From: an uncultured Prevotellaceae bacterium
GTDB lineage: Bacteria; Bacteroidota; Bacteroidia; Bacteroidales; UBA932
Length of the DNA stretch: 64,000 nt
Assembly: GCA_947166905.1 (NCBI GenBank)
Contig: CAMVFZ010000005.1
Coordinates: 79,434-143,433 of the forward strand
Direction of reading: 5' to 3'
In this document: piece by piece, positions 41,864 through 51,600 of the stretch
Position numbering within the stretch: position 1 is the first letter of the stretch
Layout: every line of letters begins with the position of its first letter
Translations under genes and position numbers: made by a program
Notes under the pieces: model-generated
Told to the model about the DNA's origin: nothing
Database searches by the model: none
What the model saw: the letters and a program-made list of their open reading frames with translations, nothing else

Positions 41864-42193
41864 TTAAAAATGCATTATATCTTCCAGTCCAGCATCGCCT
41901 CGCATCCAGCCAGTATATCCTGGAAAGAACGCTCGAAGTCTCCTGTATACCAGGGATCTGCAACGTCGCGACCGGTTCCGGTGTAAGACATCAAAAGGTG
42001 GATTTTCATGCTGAGTCAGGCATCGTTTGGCCGGCGGATAGATTGGATTACCGATTTCTTCCGACGATACAGCGGCAGACTCGGCATAATACAAATTTTC
42101 AAGACCCCGGGATTTAACCAGGGCCTTGAAAATAAATTCTGCCATAGGTGAACGGCAAATATTGCCGTGGCACACGAAGAGTATCTTTATCAC
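41864..42193 (-). pseudogene. Low-molecular-weight protein tyrosine phosphatase, broken by internal deletion
   Basis: The first 62 codons (GTG start at 42193) encode a clear LMW-PTP N-terminus with the P-loop CHGNICRS (C8 to S15) and ESAAVSSEEIGNPIYPPAK. After QH the frame becomes meaningless. In the +1-shifted frame from about 42005 to 41875 the true C-terminus appears (MSYTGTGRDVADPWYTGDFE, then LDWKI and stop), including the general-acid Asp-Pro segment. About 55-60 codons of the normal 155-160 are missing between the two parts, with a frame change at the junction. An assembly error is possible. The gene abuts the porin stop with no gap. Confidence 0.85.
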
Positions 42194-43357
42194 TTAGTAC
42201 GCTTTGATGCGGAACATGAAGCCAAGCTCGATACGATTCGTAGAGTAGTTGCCTATGCCAATAAAATTCTCGTAGCGATAATTGCGTCCTACATAAGCGA
42301 TGAAGAAGCGCAGATCCTGATCTTTGAGAGGATAATACTCCAGCGAGCCAATATAACCGAGTGAAGTGCGGAACTTGCCAAGCTCCTTGGTTCCGGCGGT
42401 CTCGTACATACCCTTGAGCATGAGGTTCCATCCGTCAGCGAACTGCCAGTTCATCTTGGTTACAAATGAATTGTAACGAACGTGGGTCTGGTAGCCGTTG
42501 CCGCCAAGTTCGCCGGTAGCGATGCGCAGGCGGTCGAGCTGCTCGAACGCTCCCATATAGTCGAAGTACCACTGGAACTTGGGCAGGTTAAGCTGCTGGC
42601 CAAGAAAAATCATGTTGTCATGATAATGCTTGGCCTGGGTATAAGAACCGATTCCCCAGCGGGTTGTGATAAGGCCGTTGGCAATGTTACCGTTCCAGTT
42701 GAAAATATATGCAAGCGGATGGTTGGCAGCCTGCAGAAGCTTTCCGTCGGCAGTCACTGCACCTACTCCGTATTCATCGGCAAACTTGCCGCTGTAAGAG
42801 TTGGAAACGTTGACTACGAACTCCTGTCCGGGAACCGGAGTGTATGACAGGGCAACACCTGCAAGGAAGTTGTCCAGATTGTCAATCATGTCTGAGTACT
42901 GATAAATGTACATAGGGTTCTCGTCGAACTCATAGCCACCCCAGAACTGACAGAGCTTTCCGGCCATAAGGGTAAACTTATCGTTGAACTTCCAGCCAAG
43001 CATCATGATATCGGTAGCCTTGGCAAAATTCTCTTCACTCTTTCCGTCCTGTGCACGGTTGAGCCTGTGACGCAGTCGATAGGTAAGATGATCGCCGAAC
43101 TGTCCCTTGATCTCGAGGCGCAGCTGCTTTGCACGGAAGGCAGAAGCCCAGTCTCCGTCGGCCTCGGACATCTGATAGCTGGCGGCATAGTTAAGATACA
43201 TATTGAAGCCTTCTGTCTTCTTCTCAAGATTCAGAACGCGTGCAGCCAGAGACTCATAGTTGCCGTCGTATCCTCCGGCACCGGTATTATGACCCTGGGC
43301 AAAAGCAGCCACAGACAGGGCGGCAAGGGCAAAAATAGATAAGAATCTTTTCATCAT
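42194..43357 (-). CDS. OprO/OprP-like outer-membrane porin
   Basis: This 387-residue barrel protein has a signal peptide ending AFAQG and a C-terminal aromatic residue (MFRIKAY). A short coiled coil (SLAARVLNLEKKTEG) opens the mature part, as in trimeric porins. LRLEIKGQFGDHLTYRLRHRLNR and LMAGKLCQFWGGYEFDE match phosphate-selective-porin-like (OprO/P) proteins common in Bacteroidales. It lies 12 bases after the asparaginase gene in an operon led by a C4-dicarboxylate carrier, so aspartate, asparagine or dicarboxylates are plausible substrates. This is inferred from the context. Confidence 0.82.
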   Translation of the reverse strand: MMKRFLSIFALAALSVAAFAQGHNTGAGGYDGNYESLAARVLNLEKKTEGFNMYLNYAASYQMSEADGDWASAFRAKQLRLEIKGQFGDHLTYRLRHRLNRAQDGKSEENFAKATDIMMLGWKFNDKFTLMAGKLCQFWGGYEFDENPMYIYQYSDMIDNLDNFLAGVALSYTPVPGQEFVVNVSNSYSGKFADEYGVGAVTADGKLLQAANHPLAYIFNWNGNIANGLITTRWGIGSYTQAKHYHDNMIFLGQQLNLPKFQWYFDYMGAFEQLDRLRIATGELGGNGYQTHVRYNSFVTKMNWQFADGWNLMLKGMYETAGTKELGKFRTSLGYIGSLEYYPLKDQDLRFFIAYVGRNYRYENFIGIGNYSTNRIELGFMFRIKAY

Positions 43358-43369
43358 ATAGTTTAAGTA

Positions 43370-44422
43370 TTAGTATTCCATGAAGAATTTCTGAATCTCT
43401 TCCCAATCGTGGGTCTTGGTAAGGGCAAGCATAAGCAGTACGCGAGCCTTCTGGGGATTCAGGTTAAGGGCTGCAACAAAGTGGTACTTAGCGTCATCGA
43501 CCTCACTGTTAAGGCAGGTAGGACCGGTAGGACAGCGGCTTGAGCGCACAATCTGGATACCCTTGTTCTGGGCACCAACAGCAACGTCAAACACATCCTT
43601 ATAGAAGTTTCCGTCACCTACACCGGCCAGTACGATACCGTCGAAGTTTGCATCCACGAAGGCCTGCATCGGCAGTGGAGAGCAGTTTGCATAACCGTAA
43701 ACAATACCTACACGCGGGAGCTTGTCAAGTTTGGTAACATCGAACTCTGATTTCACAGTATGCTTGTTCATAGGCTTCTGGAGCATGTGGGCCTCGCCAT
43801 TGTATACATAGCCGATTATGCCGGAAGGGCCACCCTCGAAGGTATCGCAATCGATAGTGTGGGTCTTGATAACGGTCTTTGCGTCAAGGAGCTGATTGTT
43901 CATGCAGCAAAGCACGCCCATACCCTTGCAGGCGGGAGAAACAGCTGCGGCAACTGCATTGTAAAGGTTTGCAGGACCATCGGCGCTGATGGCATTGGAA
44001 GGACGCATTGAACCGGCAAGTACAACGGGTTTGTCACTCTTTACCGTAAGGTTAAGGAAGTATGCTGTCTCTTCCATGGTATCTGTTCCATGGGTGATAA
44101 CGATGCCATCGTAACCCTCTTCATTCAAAAGGACATTGATGCGCTTGGCAAGTTTGAGCCAAACCTCGTCGTTCATATCCTGTGAGCCGATGTTTACAAG
44201 CTGCTCACCGCTGATATCGGCAAGCTGGAGAATCTGGGGTACAGCGTCGATAAGGGTCTGGATGCCCACCTGGCCTGCAGAATAAGCCGATGAAGCACTG
44301 GTAGCTGCTACGCCTGCGATAGTACCGCCGGTAGCGATGATGCGAATCTTAGGTTTTGCGCCCAGGGTGAAGCTCATGCAGAAAACCAGAGCAAGGGCTA
44401 CGATTAATTTAACGTGTTTCAT
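43370..44422 (-). CDS. ansB: Type II (secreted) L-asparaginase
   Basis: This 350-residue enzyme hydrolyses asparagine to aspartate and ammonia. A signal peptide (about 1-21) marks it as periplasmic. The two active-site signatures are IIATGGTIAG (nucleophile Thr) and VITHGTDTMEETAYFL. VLAGSMRPSNAISADGPANL and the C-terminal RSSRCPTGPT also match. It lies between the C4-dicarboxylate transporter (21 bases upstream) and a porin. Asparaginase with a Dcu carrier is a familiar pair: the aspartate released can be exchanged for succinate in anaerobic fumarate respiration. Confidence 0.95.
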   Translation of the reverse strand: MKHVKLIVALALVFCMSFTLGAKPKIRIIATGGTIAGVAATSASSAYSAGQVGIQTLIDAVPQILQLADISGEQLVNIGSQDMNDEVWLKLAKRINVLLNEEGYDGIVITHGTDTMEETAYFLNLTVKSDKPVVLAGSMRPSNAISADGPANLYNAVAAAVSPACKGMGVLCCMNNQLLDAKTVIKTHTIDCDTFEGGPSGIIGYVYNGEAHMLQKPMNKHTVKSEFDVTKLDKLPRVGIVYGYANCSPLPMQAFVDANFDGIVLAGVGDGNFYKDVFDVAVGAQNKGIQIVRSSRCPTGPTCLNSEVDDAKYHFVAALNLNPQKARVLLMLALTKTHDWEEIQKFFMEY

Positions 44423-44443
44423 AAGTGTCTGTATTATGATGAT

Positions 44444-45769
44444 TTATAAAAAGCTAACTATCAAACATCCTACGCCGATGGATACCAGAGTCGTGATAAA
44501 ACCGGACAGCTGGAAGGAGTGATTGATAACATATTTGCCTATTTTTGTAGTACCTGTACGGTCAAAGCCGATGGCAGCGACCTCTGTAGGATAGGTCGGC
44601 AGGAAGAAGTAACCGTTCACAGCCGGGAACATGGCCAGCAGAAGCAGAGGCGATATGCCAAGGGCAAGGCCCAGAGGATACAGCGTCTTTACGGTTACGG
44701 CCTGACTGAACAGCATTATACTGAATATGAACAGGGCCACCGCAAAAAGAATAGGATACTGGCTTACAAGGCCGGAGAAGGCCTCTGTAATTGCAGTCTG
44801 GTTATGCAGGAAGAAGGTACTGCCCATCCAAGCGATACCGAAGATGGATATCATGGCCGTCATACCGGCAGAAAAGACATTGCCTTTTATCGCGGTCTTG
44901 ACTTCAGCCTTGCTCACAAGCAATATGAGCGCGGCGATAACCATCATCAGCATTTCAATTATAGGGTTCATAGACATTGCGGCGCCGTCAAAATGGGGCC
45001 TCCAGGACGGGAAGCTACCAAGCAGGGCAACGGCCACGACACCTCCCAGGAAGATGAATACAGAATACATCGCACGCTTGTCAAGGGGTGCCGATTCTTC
45101 TTCACTGAGTTCCGGTTCCGGGGTGATAAGCCCCTCACGCACCCTGCGCTGATATTCGGGATCTTCTTCCAGCGGCTTGCCCACGAAGTTCTGGACAAAG
45201 GCGGCCACCAGTATGGATATGATGGAAGCCGGAATGGTAACAATAAGAATCTCCTTCATTCCTATGCCATGAATGCCAAGCAATTTATCGGAGAGCAAGG
45301 CAACCGTTGCGGCCGATACAGGCGATCCGGTAATACCCAGCGACGCAGCTATTGTAGCCACGGAAAGCGGGCGCTCCGGACGGATTTTTGCCTTGGTCGC
45401 TATTTCCGATATGATAGGCAGCAAGGCATAGCAAGTATGGGCTGTACCGGCGAAGATGCACAGCAGCCAGGTGGTAAGCGGGCCGAAGAAGGTGATTTGC
45501 TGAGGATGTTTCCTCAGGAACTTTGCGGCGACGGACACCATGAAATCCAGGCCTCCGGCCGCCTGTAGGCAGGATGAGGCCGTTATTACGCATAGGATTA
45601 TAAGCATCACATCCACAGGGAGTTCTCCGGGTTTACAACCAAAGACGAATACCAGGATGGCGACGCCTACGGTACCATAAATACCCATACCAATTCCGCC
45701 AACGCGGGCTCCGATGAAGATCATTGCCAGGATGACGGCGAGCTGTAAAAACAGTACTAAAGTGTCCAT
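44444..45769 (-). CDS. dcuB: Anaerobic C4-dicarboxylate transporter (Dcu family)
   Basis: This 441-residue inner-membrane carrier has about 11-12 helices. The N-terminus GARVGGIGMGIYG, the stretch AGTAHTCYALLPIISEIA and LGITGSPVSAATVALLS are hallmark Dcu motifs, as are the conserved FPAVNGYFFLPTYPT and DRTGTTKIGKYVINHSF near the C-terminus. DcuA/B proteins exchange aspartate, fumarate or malate for succinate. A or B type cannot be separated by eye. It is the first gene of an operon with ansB and a porin, and has its own -7 box. Confidence 0.93.
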   Translation of the reverse strand: MDTLVLFLQLAVILAMIFIGARVGGIGMGIYGTVGVAILVFVFGCKPGELPVDVMLIILCVITASSCLQAAGGLDFMVSVAAKFLRKHPQQITFFGPLTTWLLCIFAGTAHTCYALLPIISEIATKAKIRPERPLSVATIAASLGITGSPVSAATVALLSDKLLGIHGIGMKEILIVTIPASIISILVAAFVQNFVGKPLEEDPEYQRRVREGLITPEPELSEEESAPLDKRAMYSVFIFLGGVVAVALLGSFPSWRPHFDGAAMSMNPIIEMLMMVIAALILLVSKAEVKTAIKGNVFSAGMTAMISIFGIAWMGSTFFLHNQTAITEAFSGLVSQYPILFAVALFIFSIMLFSQAVTVKTLYPLGLALGISPLLLLAMFPAVNGYFFLPTYPTEVAAIGFDRTGTTKIGKYVINHSFQLSGFITTLVSIGVGCLIVSFL

Positions 45770-45797
45770 TTGAACGCTGTTTTGTTAAAACGTTTTA

Positions 45798-45805
45798 CAA
45801 ATTTA
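45798..45805 (-). promoter_or_regulatory. -7 element of dcuB-ansB-porin operon
   Basis: The reverse complement is TAAATTTG, an exact match, 28 bases before the dcuB ATG. No palindromic operator was recognised around it. Confidence 0.55.
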
Positions 45806-45877
45806 ATCAAATAATCTAAAATACCACTATTTTTCTCCTATAGGATATGTAAATTTTTATTTATATCGGAATTTGTC

Positions 45878-45885
45878 TAATTTTG
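45878..45885 (+). promoter_or_regulatory. -7 element of the carboxyltransferase gene
   Basis: TAATTTTG is an exact match, 22 bases before the ATG. At the -33 position stands TTTA, one mismatch from TTTG at 19 bases. Confidence 0.65.
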
Positions 45886-45907
45886 CAGATTCTTAATAGA
45901 ATTTAAT

Positions 45908-47695
45908 ATGGCAAAAGAAATAAAATTCTCCCTTGTTTACAGGGACATGTGGCAGTCATCGGGCAAATATGTGCCCCGCGTAGACCAGCTTGTAGAAGTT
46001 GCTCCCGCCATAATCGACATGGGCTGCTTTGACAGAGTAGAGACAAACGGAGGTGCCTTCGAGCAGGTAAACCTCCTCTTCGGAGAGAACCCTAACGTAG
46101 CTGTACGCAAATGGACCGCCCCCTTCCACAAGGCCGGAATCCAGACCCACATGCTTGAGCGCGGTCTGAACGCACTGCGTATGAACCCGGTACCGAACGA
46201 CGTACGCGAGCTCATGTTCAAGGTAAAGAAGAAACAGGGCACCGATATCGCCCGTTCATTCTGCGGCCTTAACGATCACCGCAACCTCAAGGGTTCCGTA
46301 ATCGGTGCCAAGAAGGGTGGAATGATCAGCCAGGTGGCCCTCTCCATTACCCACTCCCCTGTTCACACCGTTGAATATTATATGGGTATCGTAGACAAGG
46401 TGGTAGAATACGGCTGCGACGAAATCTGCCTTAAGGATATGGCCGGCATCGGCCGCCCCAATGTACTGGGAGAACTTGTACGCGATATCAAGAAGAAATA
46501 TCCCCACATCAAGGTACAGTACCACGGCCACACAGGCCCCGGTTTCTCTACAGCCTCTATGCTTGAGGTTGCACGCGCCGGCGCAGACTACCTTGACGTA
46601 GCTGTTGAACCTCTTTCATGGGGTAAGGTTCACCCGGATGTAATCACCATCCGCGAGATGCTCAAGTCCGACGGTTTCCTGGTAAAGGACCTCAACATGG
46701 ACGCATACATGGAGGTAAGACGCCTTACCCAGAAGTTCATCGACGACTTCCTTGGATACTGGATCAACCCTTCCAACGCAAAGATGACCTCACTTCTGGT
46801 TGGCTGCGGCCTTCCCGGCGGTATGATGGGTTCCATGATGGCAGACCTCAAGGGCTTCCAGGGCGCAATCAACGCCGCCCAGCGCGCTCACGGCCGTCCG
46901 GAGATGAGTCTTGACACCCTTATGGTCAAGCTCTTCGAGGAAGTAGAGTACGTATGGCCCCGCCTTGGTTATCCGCCGCTCGTTACCCCGTTCAGCCAGT
47001 ATGTCAAGAATACGGCCCTCATGAACCTGTTCAACATGCTCAGCGACAAGCCTCGCTGGAGCACCATCGACAAGGATACCTGGGGAATGATTCTTGGCCA
47101 GATGGGTCAGCTGCCCGGCAAACTTGCTCCGGAAATCGTAGAGCTTGCCAAGAGCAAGGGTCTGGAGTTCAGCACCGGCAACCCTCAGGACAACTATCCG
47201 GACGAGCTGCCTAAATTCCAGCAGATGATGAAGGAAGAAGGTTGGGACGAGGGCGAAGACCAGGAAGAGCTCTTCGAGTTTGCTATGCACGAGCGTCAGT
47301 ATCGCGACTACAAGAGCGGTATCGCAAAGGAGCGCTTCAACAAGGAGCTTGAAGACTTCAAGGCAAAGGCAGGCGCACCTATCAATGTGGTTCGCCCCGT
47401 AGTGGAAGTTCCCAAGTTTGACGTTGATGACTTCATGGCCAAGCATCCCGATGCCATCCCCGTACAGTCTCCCGTCAAGGGCCAGCTTCTCTGGCAGGTG
47501 GATGTTATCGACGATTCCAAGGCTCCCGTTGCAGGCACCAAGGTAGAGGCAGGCAAGGCTATGGGCTTTGTCCAGACCTACTATGGAATGGAGGAACTTG
47601 TTCCCGCCGCCGATGGTCGCGTAATCACCGTTACCGGCAAGCAGGGAGAGCATGTAGAGAAGGGCGAAATCGTAGCTTTCATCAAATCTGAATAG
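45908..47695 (+). CDS. OadA/PycB-like carboxyltransferase with non-biotinylatable C-terminal domain
   Basis: This 595-residue protein is related to the alpha subunit of oxaloacetate decarboxylase and the B subunit of pyruvate carboxylase. The HMGL-like TIM barrel (about 1-300) keeps the metal site: D13 in YRD, K176 in CLKDMAG (carbamylated Lys) and H206/H208 in YHGHTG. The normally conserved RDxHQS reads RDMWQS. A PYC_OADA-like helical region follows (about 310-500). Residues about 520-595 fold like a biotinyl domain (PVKGQLLWQVDV.., PAADGRVITV), but the biotin-accepting motif AMKM reads YYGMEE, with Gly560 in place of Lys. So it cannot carry biotin itself; it may use a separate carrier or have a different role. 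It is a single-gene unit. Confidence 0.85.
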   Translation: MAKEIKFSLVYRDMWQSSGKYVPRVDQLVEVAPAIIDMGCFDRVETNGGAFEQVNLLFGENPNVAVRKWTAPFHKAGIQTHMLERGLNALRMNPVPNDVRELMFKVKKKQGTDIARSFCGLNDHRNLKGSVIGAKKGGMISQVALSITHSPVHTVEYYMGIVDKVVEYGCDEICLKDMAGIGRPNVLGELVRDIKKKYPHIKVQYHGHTGPGFSTASMLEVARAGADYLDVAVEPLSWGKVHPDVITIREMLKSDGFLVKDLNMDAYMEVRRLTQKFIDDFLGYWINPSNAKMTSLLVGCGLPGGMMGSMMADLKGFQGAINAAQRAHGRPEMSLDTLMVKLFEEVEYVWPRLGYPPLVTPFSQYVKNTALMNLFNMLSDKPRWSTIDKDTWGMILGQMGQLPGKLAPEIVELAKSKGLEFSTGNPQDNYPDELPKFQQMMKEEGWDEGEDQEELFEFAMHERQYRDYKSGIAKERFNKELEDFKAKAGAPINVVRPVVEVPKFDVDDFMAKHPDAIPVQSPVKGQLLWQVDVIDDSKAPVAGTKVEAGKAMGFVQTYYGMEELVPAADGRVITVTGKQGEHVEKGEIVAFIKSE

Positions 47696-47752
47696 TGCTC
47701 GAACTGACGAATATTAAAATTCGTAAAAACTTTATAAAGATTTAACAAAATT

Positions 47753-47790
47753 AAATGGCCAAACTACCAGTTTGGTCATTTTTTTATTTC
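47753..47790 (+). terminator. Terminator after the carboxyltransferase gene
   Basis: AATGGCCAAACT / AGTTTGGTCATT (one G-T pair) with an ACC loop is followed by a T-run. Confidence 0.9.
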
Positions 47791-47798
47791 CTGTTTTC

Positions 47799-47806
47799 TA
47801 CTTTTG
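47799..47806 (+). promoter_or_regulatory. -7 element of radC
   Basis: TACTTTTG is an exact match. It overlaps a possible upstream TTG start, which is therefore rejected, and precedes the chosen radC ATG by 60 bases. Confidence 0.5.
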
Positions 47807-47866
47807 GCATTGGGAAACGGGGGCAATGTCGTGCCTTCCGCCCAACAATCAGTAGAAAAAAGTCTT

Positions 47867-48595
47867 ATGAAACTATGTATGATGAGCCCCGACGAGAGGC
47901 CCCGGGAAAAACTTCATAAACATGGAGTATCCGCACTTAGCAACGCAGACCTGCTTGCTATCATTTTGCGTACAGGAACAGGAAAAAAGAATGTATTGGA
48001 TGTCGCCAGGTCCCTTTTGGCGGCCTATGGCAACAGTCTTGACACCATAGCCAGGCTGTCGGCCGCGCAGTTGTGCGAGATTGACGGCATCGGCAAAGAC
48101 AAGGCGGCTGCGCTTCTGGCCACCTTTGAACTTGTACGAAGGACCATGGCACAGGAGCCGAGCCGCAATGTTTCCCGGATAAAGGAAGCCCGGGACGTTT
48201 ACCTTTATCTGGAGCCCTTCCTTAAACGGCTGGACCATGAAGAATGCTGGCTGGTGTACCTCACAAAGCAAATGACGCTTTTGGGCATAGAGAAACTCAC
48301 AAGCGGCACGCCTGACAGCACCGGTATAGATAATCAAATGATTATAGCCCGGGCCATGGCGCGCAAATCCACAAAACTGATTATCGTTCACAACCACCCG
48401 GAGGGCGACCCTTCGCCAAGCCAGGAAGACATAATGCTGACAATGATTCTAAAAAGCGCCCTCCAGACGGTCAGGATAAAGCTGATCGACCATATCATCA
48501 TCGGGGAAACGGGCTTTTTCAGTTTTGCGGAAGAGCGGCTGATAAGGCTGGGGCGCTGCAGTTATATCGGCAAAAAGAAAGAGAGTGAACAATGA
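47867..48595 (+). CDS. radC: RadC/YsxA-family JAB-domain protein
   Basis: This 242-residue protein is called from the ATG at 47867; ATGs at 47879 and 47882 are alternatives, the latter giving MSPDERPREKL. The N-terminal helix-hairpin-helix part (RPREKLHKHGVSALSNADLLAIILRTG.., ICEIDGIGKDKAAAL-like) is followed by a JAB1/MPN metalloprotease-like domain. Its motif IVHNHPEGDPSPSQED keeps the HxHx7S..D zinc ligands, together with the upstream Glu region. The name RadC implies DNA repair, but this role has been withdrawn for the family, and the true function is unknown. Confidence 0.92.
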   Translation: MKLCMMSPDERPREKLHKHGVSALSNADLLAIILRTGTGKKNVLDVARSLLAAYGNSLDTIARLSAAQLCEIDGIGKDKAAALLATFELVRRTMAQEPSRNVSRIKEARDVYLYLEPFLKRLDHEECWLVYLTKQMTLLGIEKLTSGTPDSTGIDNQMIIARAMARKSTKLIIVHNHPEGDPSPSQEDIMLTMILKSALQTVRIKLIDHIIIGETGFFSFAEERLIRLGRCSYIGKKKESEQ

Positions 48596-48616
48596 CAACC
48601 ACATAAACCCGCATAT

Positions 48617-51600
48617 ATGAAAAGTGATAGATTGAGAGTAGCCACGTGGCTATTTGCCTTGATTCTGATGGCATCGGCATGTGTAAGACAGGAGCCTGTG
48701 GTAAACGAGGGGCCGCCGGAGGAAGAAACGGAGGTGGAGCTTGCCTTTTCTTCCGGTCTTACCATGGAAAGCCGGCTCTGGACCAAGGCTCGAAATACTG
48801 TTGAGGTAGAAGAAAACAGGATCATAGGGGCTGCGCTGGCCATATACGACAATAACGGAGTCCTTGTGCATACCGACCGCGTAACCGGCGAGTTCAACGG
48901 TTTTCAGAAGACGGTGAAGCTGAACAAGAACAGGGAATACAGCTGTTATCTTGTAACCGGGTATATCGCCGGAGCGATTGTTTTCCCGGATAACGAAGCC
49001 TCATTGCAAAGCCTTCAGATAGAGAATACCCAGAAAAACGATGACGGGCAGTACGACATGACCGCCACCCTACGGGAATACGGACCGGACAGGGCCGGAT
49101 ACATTCTTGGCCTGACGCCGACAGGCTTGGACATGGAGGACGGGCAGGCCGACGGAATAGTGACGATACCCATATCATCCCTATGGGCCAAAGTCTCCGT
49201 TACTTTTGATCACGAAGAAGTTAGGGAGTACCAGCTGGGCGTGGTGTACGGGGGCATGGAAAGTTGCGGAGCACTTATGGGCAGCCGAATTTTCACGCCC
49301 TTCGCCAGAGAAGGAGGAAGAAATATTTCAGACAGTTTTTCCCTGTTGCCGATGGAGACAAGGACGGCCGAGGGCGAAATAACTGAAGATGAGCCCTATA
49401 TATTCTTCGTCCCGGAAAACATGTTTGGGACACTTTTGGCGGATAATTCCGATTCTGACCGGAAAACCCCTGCCGCAGTGCAGGCCATACATGGTGAGGC
49501 TGTTGCCGCGGCCGTAGAGAGGTCGGCCGTCAACGTTACCTGTCCGGCATATGCCAGATGGGGAGACCTGGGCTCCCTGACATACCGCTTCTGCCTTGGG
49601 GACGACACCACATCCAATTTTGACATCAGAAGAAATACCCTGTACGATGTAATTCTGACGGCAACGGAGAATGGTTTTGCAATCAAAGAATGGAAAGCGA
49701 GCCTTAATCTGAATGACAGCAGGGAAATGCTGTTCCGGGCTCCTTGCAGGAAAACAGATGCAGACGGAAATCCATTTTTTGCCGATACTAACCACGTAGA
49801 GGTGAACACATCAGACGTCTTCTACCTGATTCCTGACTACCTTGCCAGAAATATAAACAGGACGGTGGCACACTACGGGACAAGCCCCGGATGGAGCCTG
49901 ACTCAATCCAGCAAGGATCTTCTTGGGACACTGGGTATTTCTTTCATGCTTCAGAAAAGATACGTTTACATTATGGAGGACAGTCCGGATGTATTCATAA
50001 CAAGCACTGCGGCGGCATACAATTCAGGGGCGGTTTATTTTGACGGGGTCAGAGCAAAGGCAGATGTAATGACATTTACCCCATCGGCGGAACTGGCCAC
50101 GGGACTGGCCATTCCAATAACCGCTCAGACCTATGATGGACTGCATACCGCCACCGTTACAGTTCATGTCAGGGCCGACGGTTCCGCGATTGTAGAATGG
50201 GATCATGAGCCCGGATACATAGCGCAGCAGGGCCTGCTTAGGACTACGGCAATGACAGGTAGTGTGAATAGCGTAACATTCTCTGTACCAGCGCAATATA
50301 CAGACTATATAGACATCGATACAAGCGCCGGGGACGGAACCTGCATAGTAAAGACCAAAAAAGCGGGGGATGTGTATGTAGACTATTACGGAATGAGTGC
50401 TCAGGGTTCTGAAATATGTCATGGCAGTGTGCCGCTTACAATCAGGGCTCCCCTACTTCAGGCCGGGACTTCTGTCTGCAACCTTTCGGCGGACGGCACG
50501 GCCGTTTCCCTTAGCCCGTACTACCTTTCTGTGAACGGGGCGACCATGACTCCAGCCGCATCGGATGATCTTGGCTATGGAGACCGCTTTGCGCCATCGC
50601 TGTACAATACCCTTCTGGCACCGCAGTTAAGTGTGTCCGACGGCCTTGCCTCCCCCTTCCTTGGCACATCCGGAACTCAGGCCTACGTAGCCAGGCTCCA
50701 AGCCGGCAGTCAGGATATAACCGGCCTTCTTGGCGACACTTTTGACGATGCCCTGACTGTCTCCGCCACAAATGCCCCGGATGTAACTCTGGCAAGATGC
50801 GATGTTTTCCTTAAGACGCCGCTTGGTTACAATAGCACGGACACAAAGCTCGCAACTATTGACAATCAGGTACTTACAGGATTAACTACGGCTCATTCTT
50901 CCAGCACTGCCGTCAGAAAGGGAGAAAGCGTCACCATCCCAGGCGTAAGTTTTACCCTTGGGGCAAATGCAGAGAATCTATCCATAGAAGAGGCTGGTGA
51001 CCTTAGCTTTACCATCGGTAGCGGAGGCTCCCTTTCTGCCATTGGAAAAACCTCACCGTCATCCCTTACTGCAGGCAGAAAAGTGCTGTATGCAGTGTGC
51101 CGGAATACCCGCAGCGGGGAATCCGTTTCCGTACCATCGGGTTATCTGGAAGTATACCTTCATACCGTACCAGTGGCCGTACTGGACCTTGACAAGGTCT
51201 TTCCGGAAGTAAGCACAGACATTGCCGGCGCCTCCCTATCCCCCGTCCTGGCAAGCCTTCGCACGGACCTGTTTGCAGACGCCCCGGCTGTAATGTGCAG
51301 TTTCTTCAACGGTTCATTCTACGACCTTGGCCAGGGGCACTGGAATCACATAGACGAATTCGACAGCGCCGGGAACCAGTATACCGCGCCGGACCAGAGC
51401 GGAATGATAACAGAGTTCGTAGAAAGCCAATGGCCGGGAATGGCAAAGTTCGGCCAAACGGCATATACGATCATGATCGGAAACATAGAAGCGGATTACG
51501 GGAAATACGATTCCATGGAGTCTTTCCTGGCATGGAACGAGAAAGCCAACCTGCTTATGGATTATTCCGGACTGACTTGTCTCCAGCGGTCTGCTTTGAA

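Noticed and set aside
44519..45568. 349-codon plus-strand frame opposite dcuB
   Set aside because: Composition is that of an antisense frame, rich in Arg, Gly, His and Gln, and dcuB on the other strand has all its motifs.
46790..47653. 287-codon minus-strand frame opposite the carboxyltransferase
   Set aside because: It is antisense to a complete gene and has no recognisable domain.
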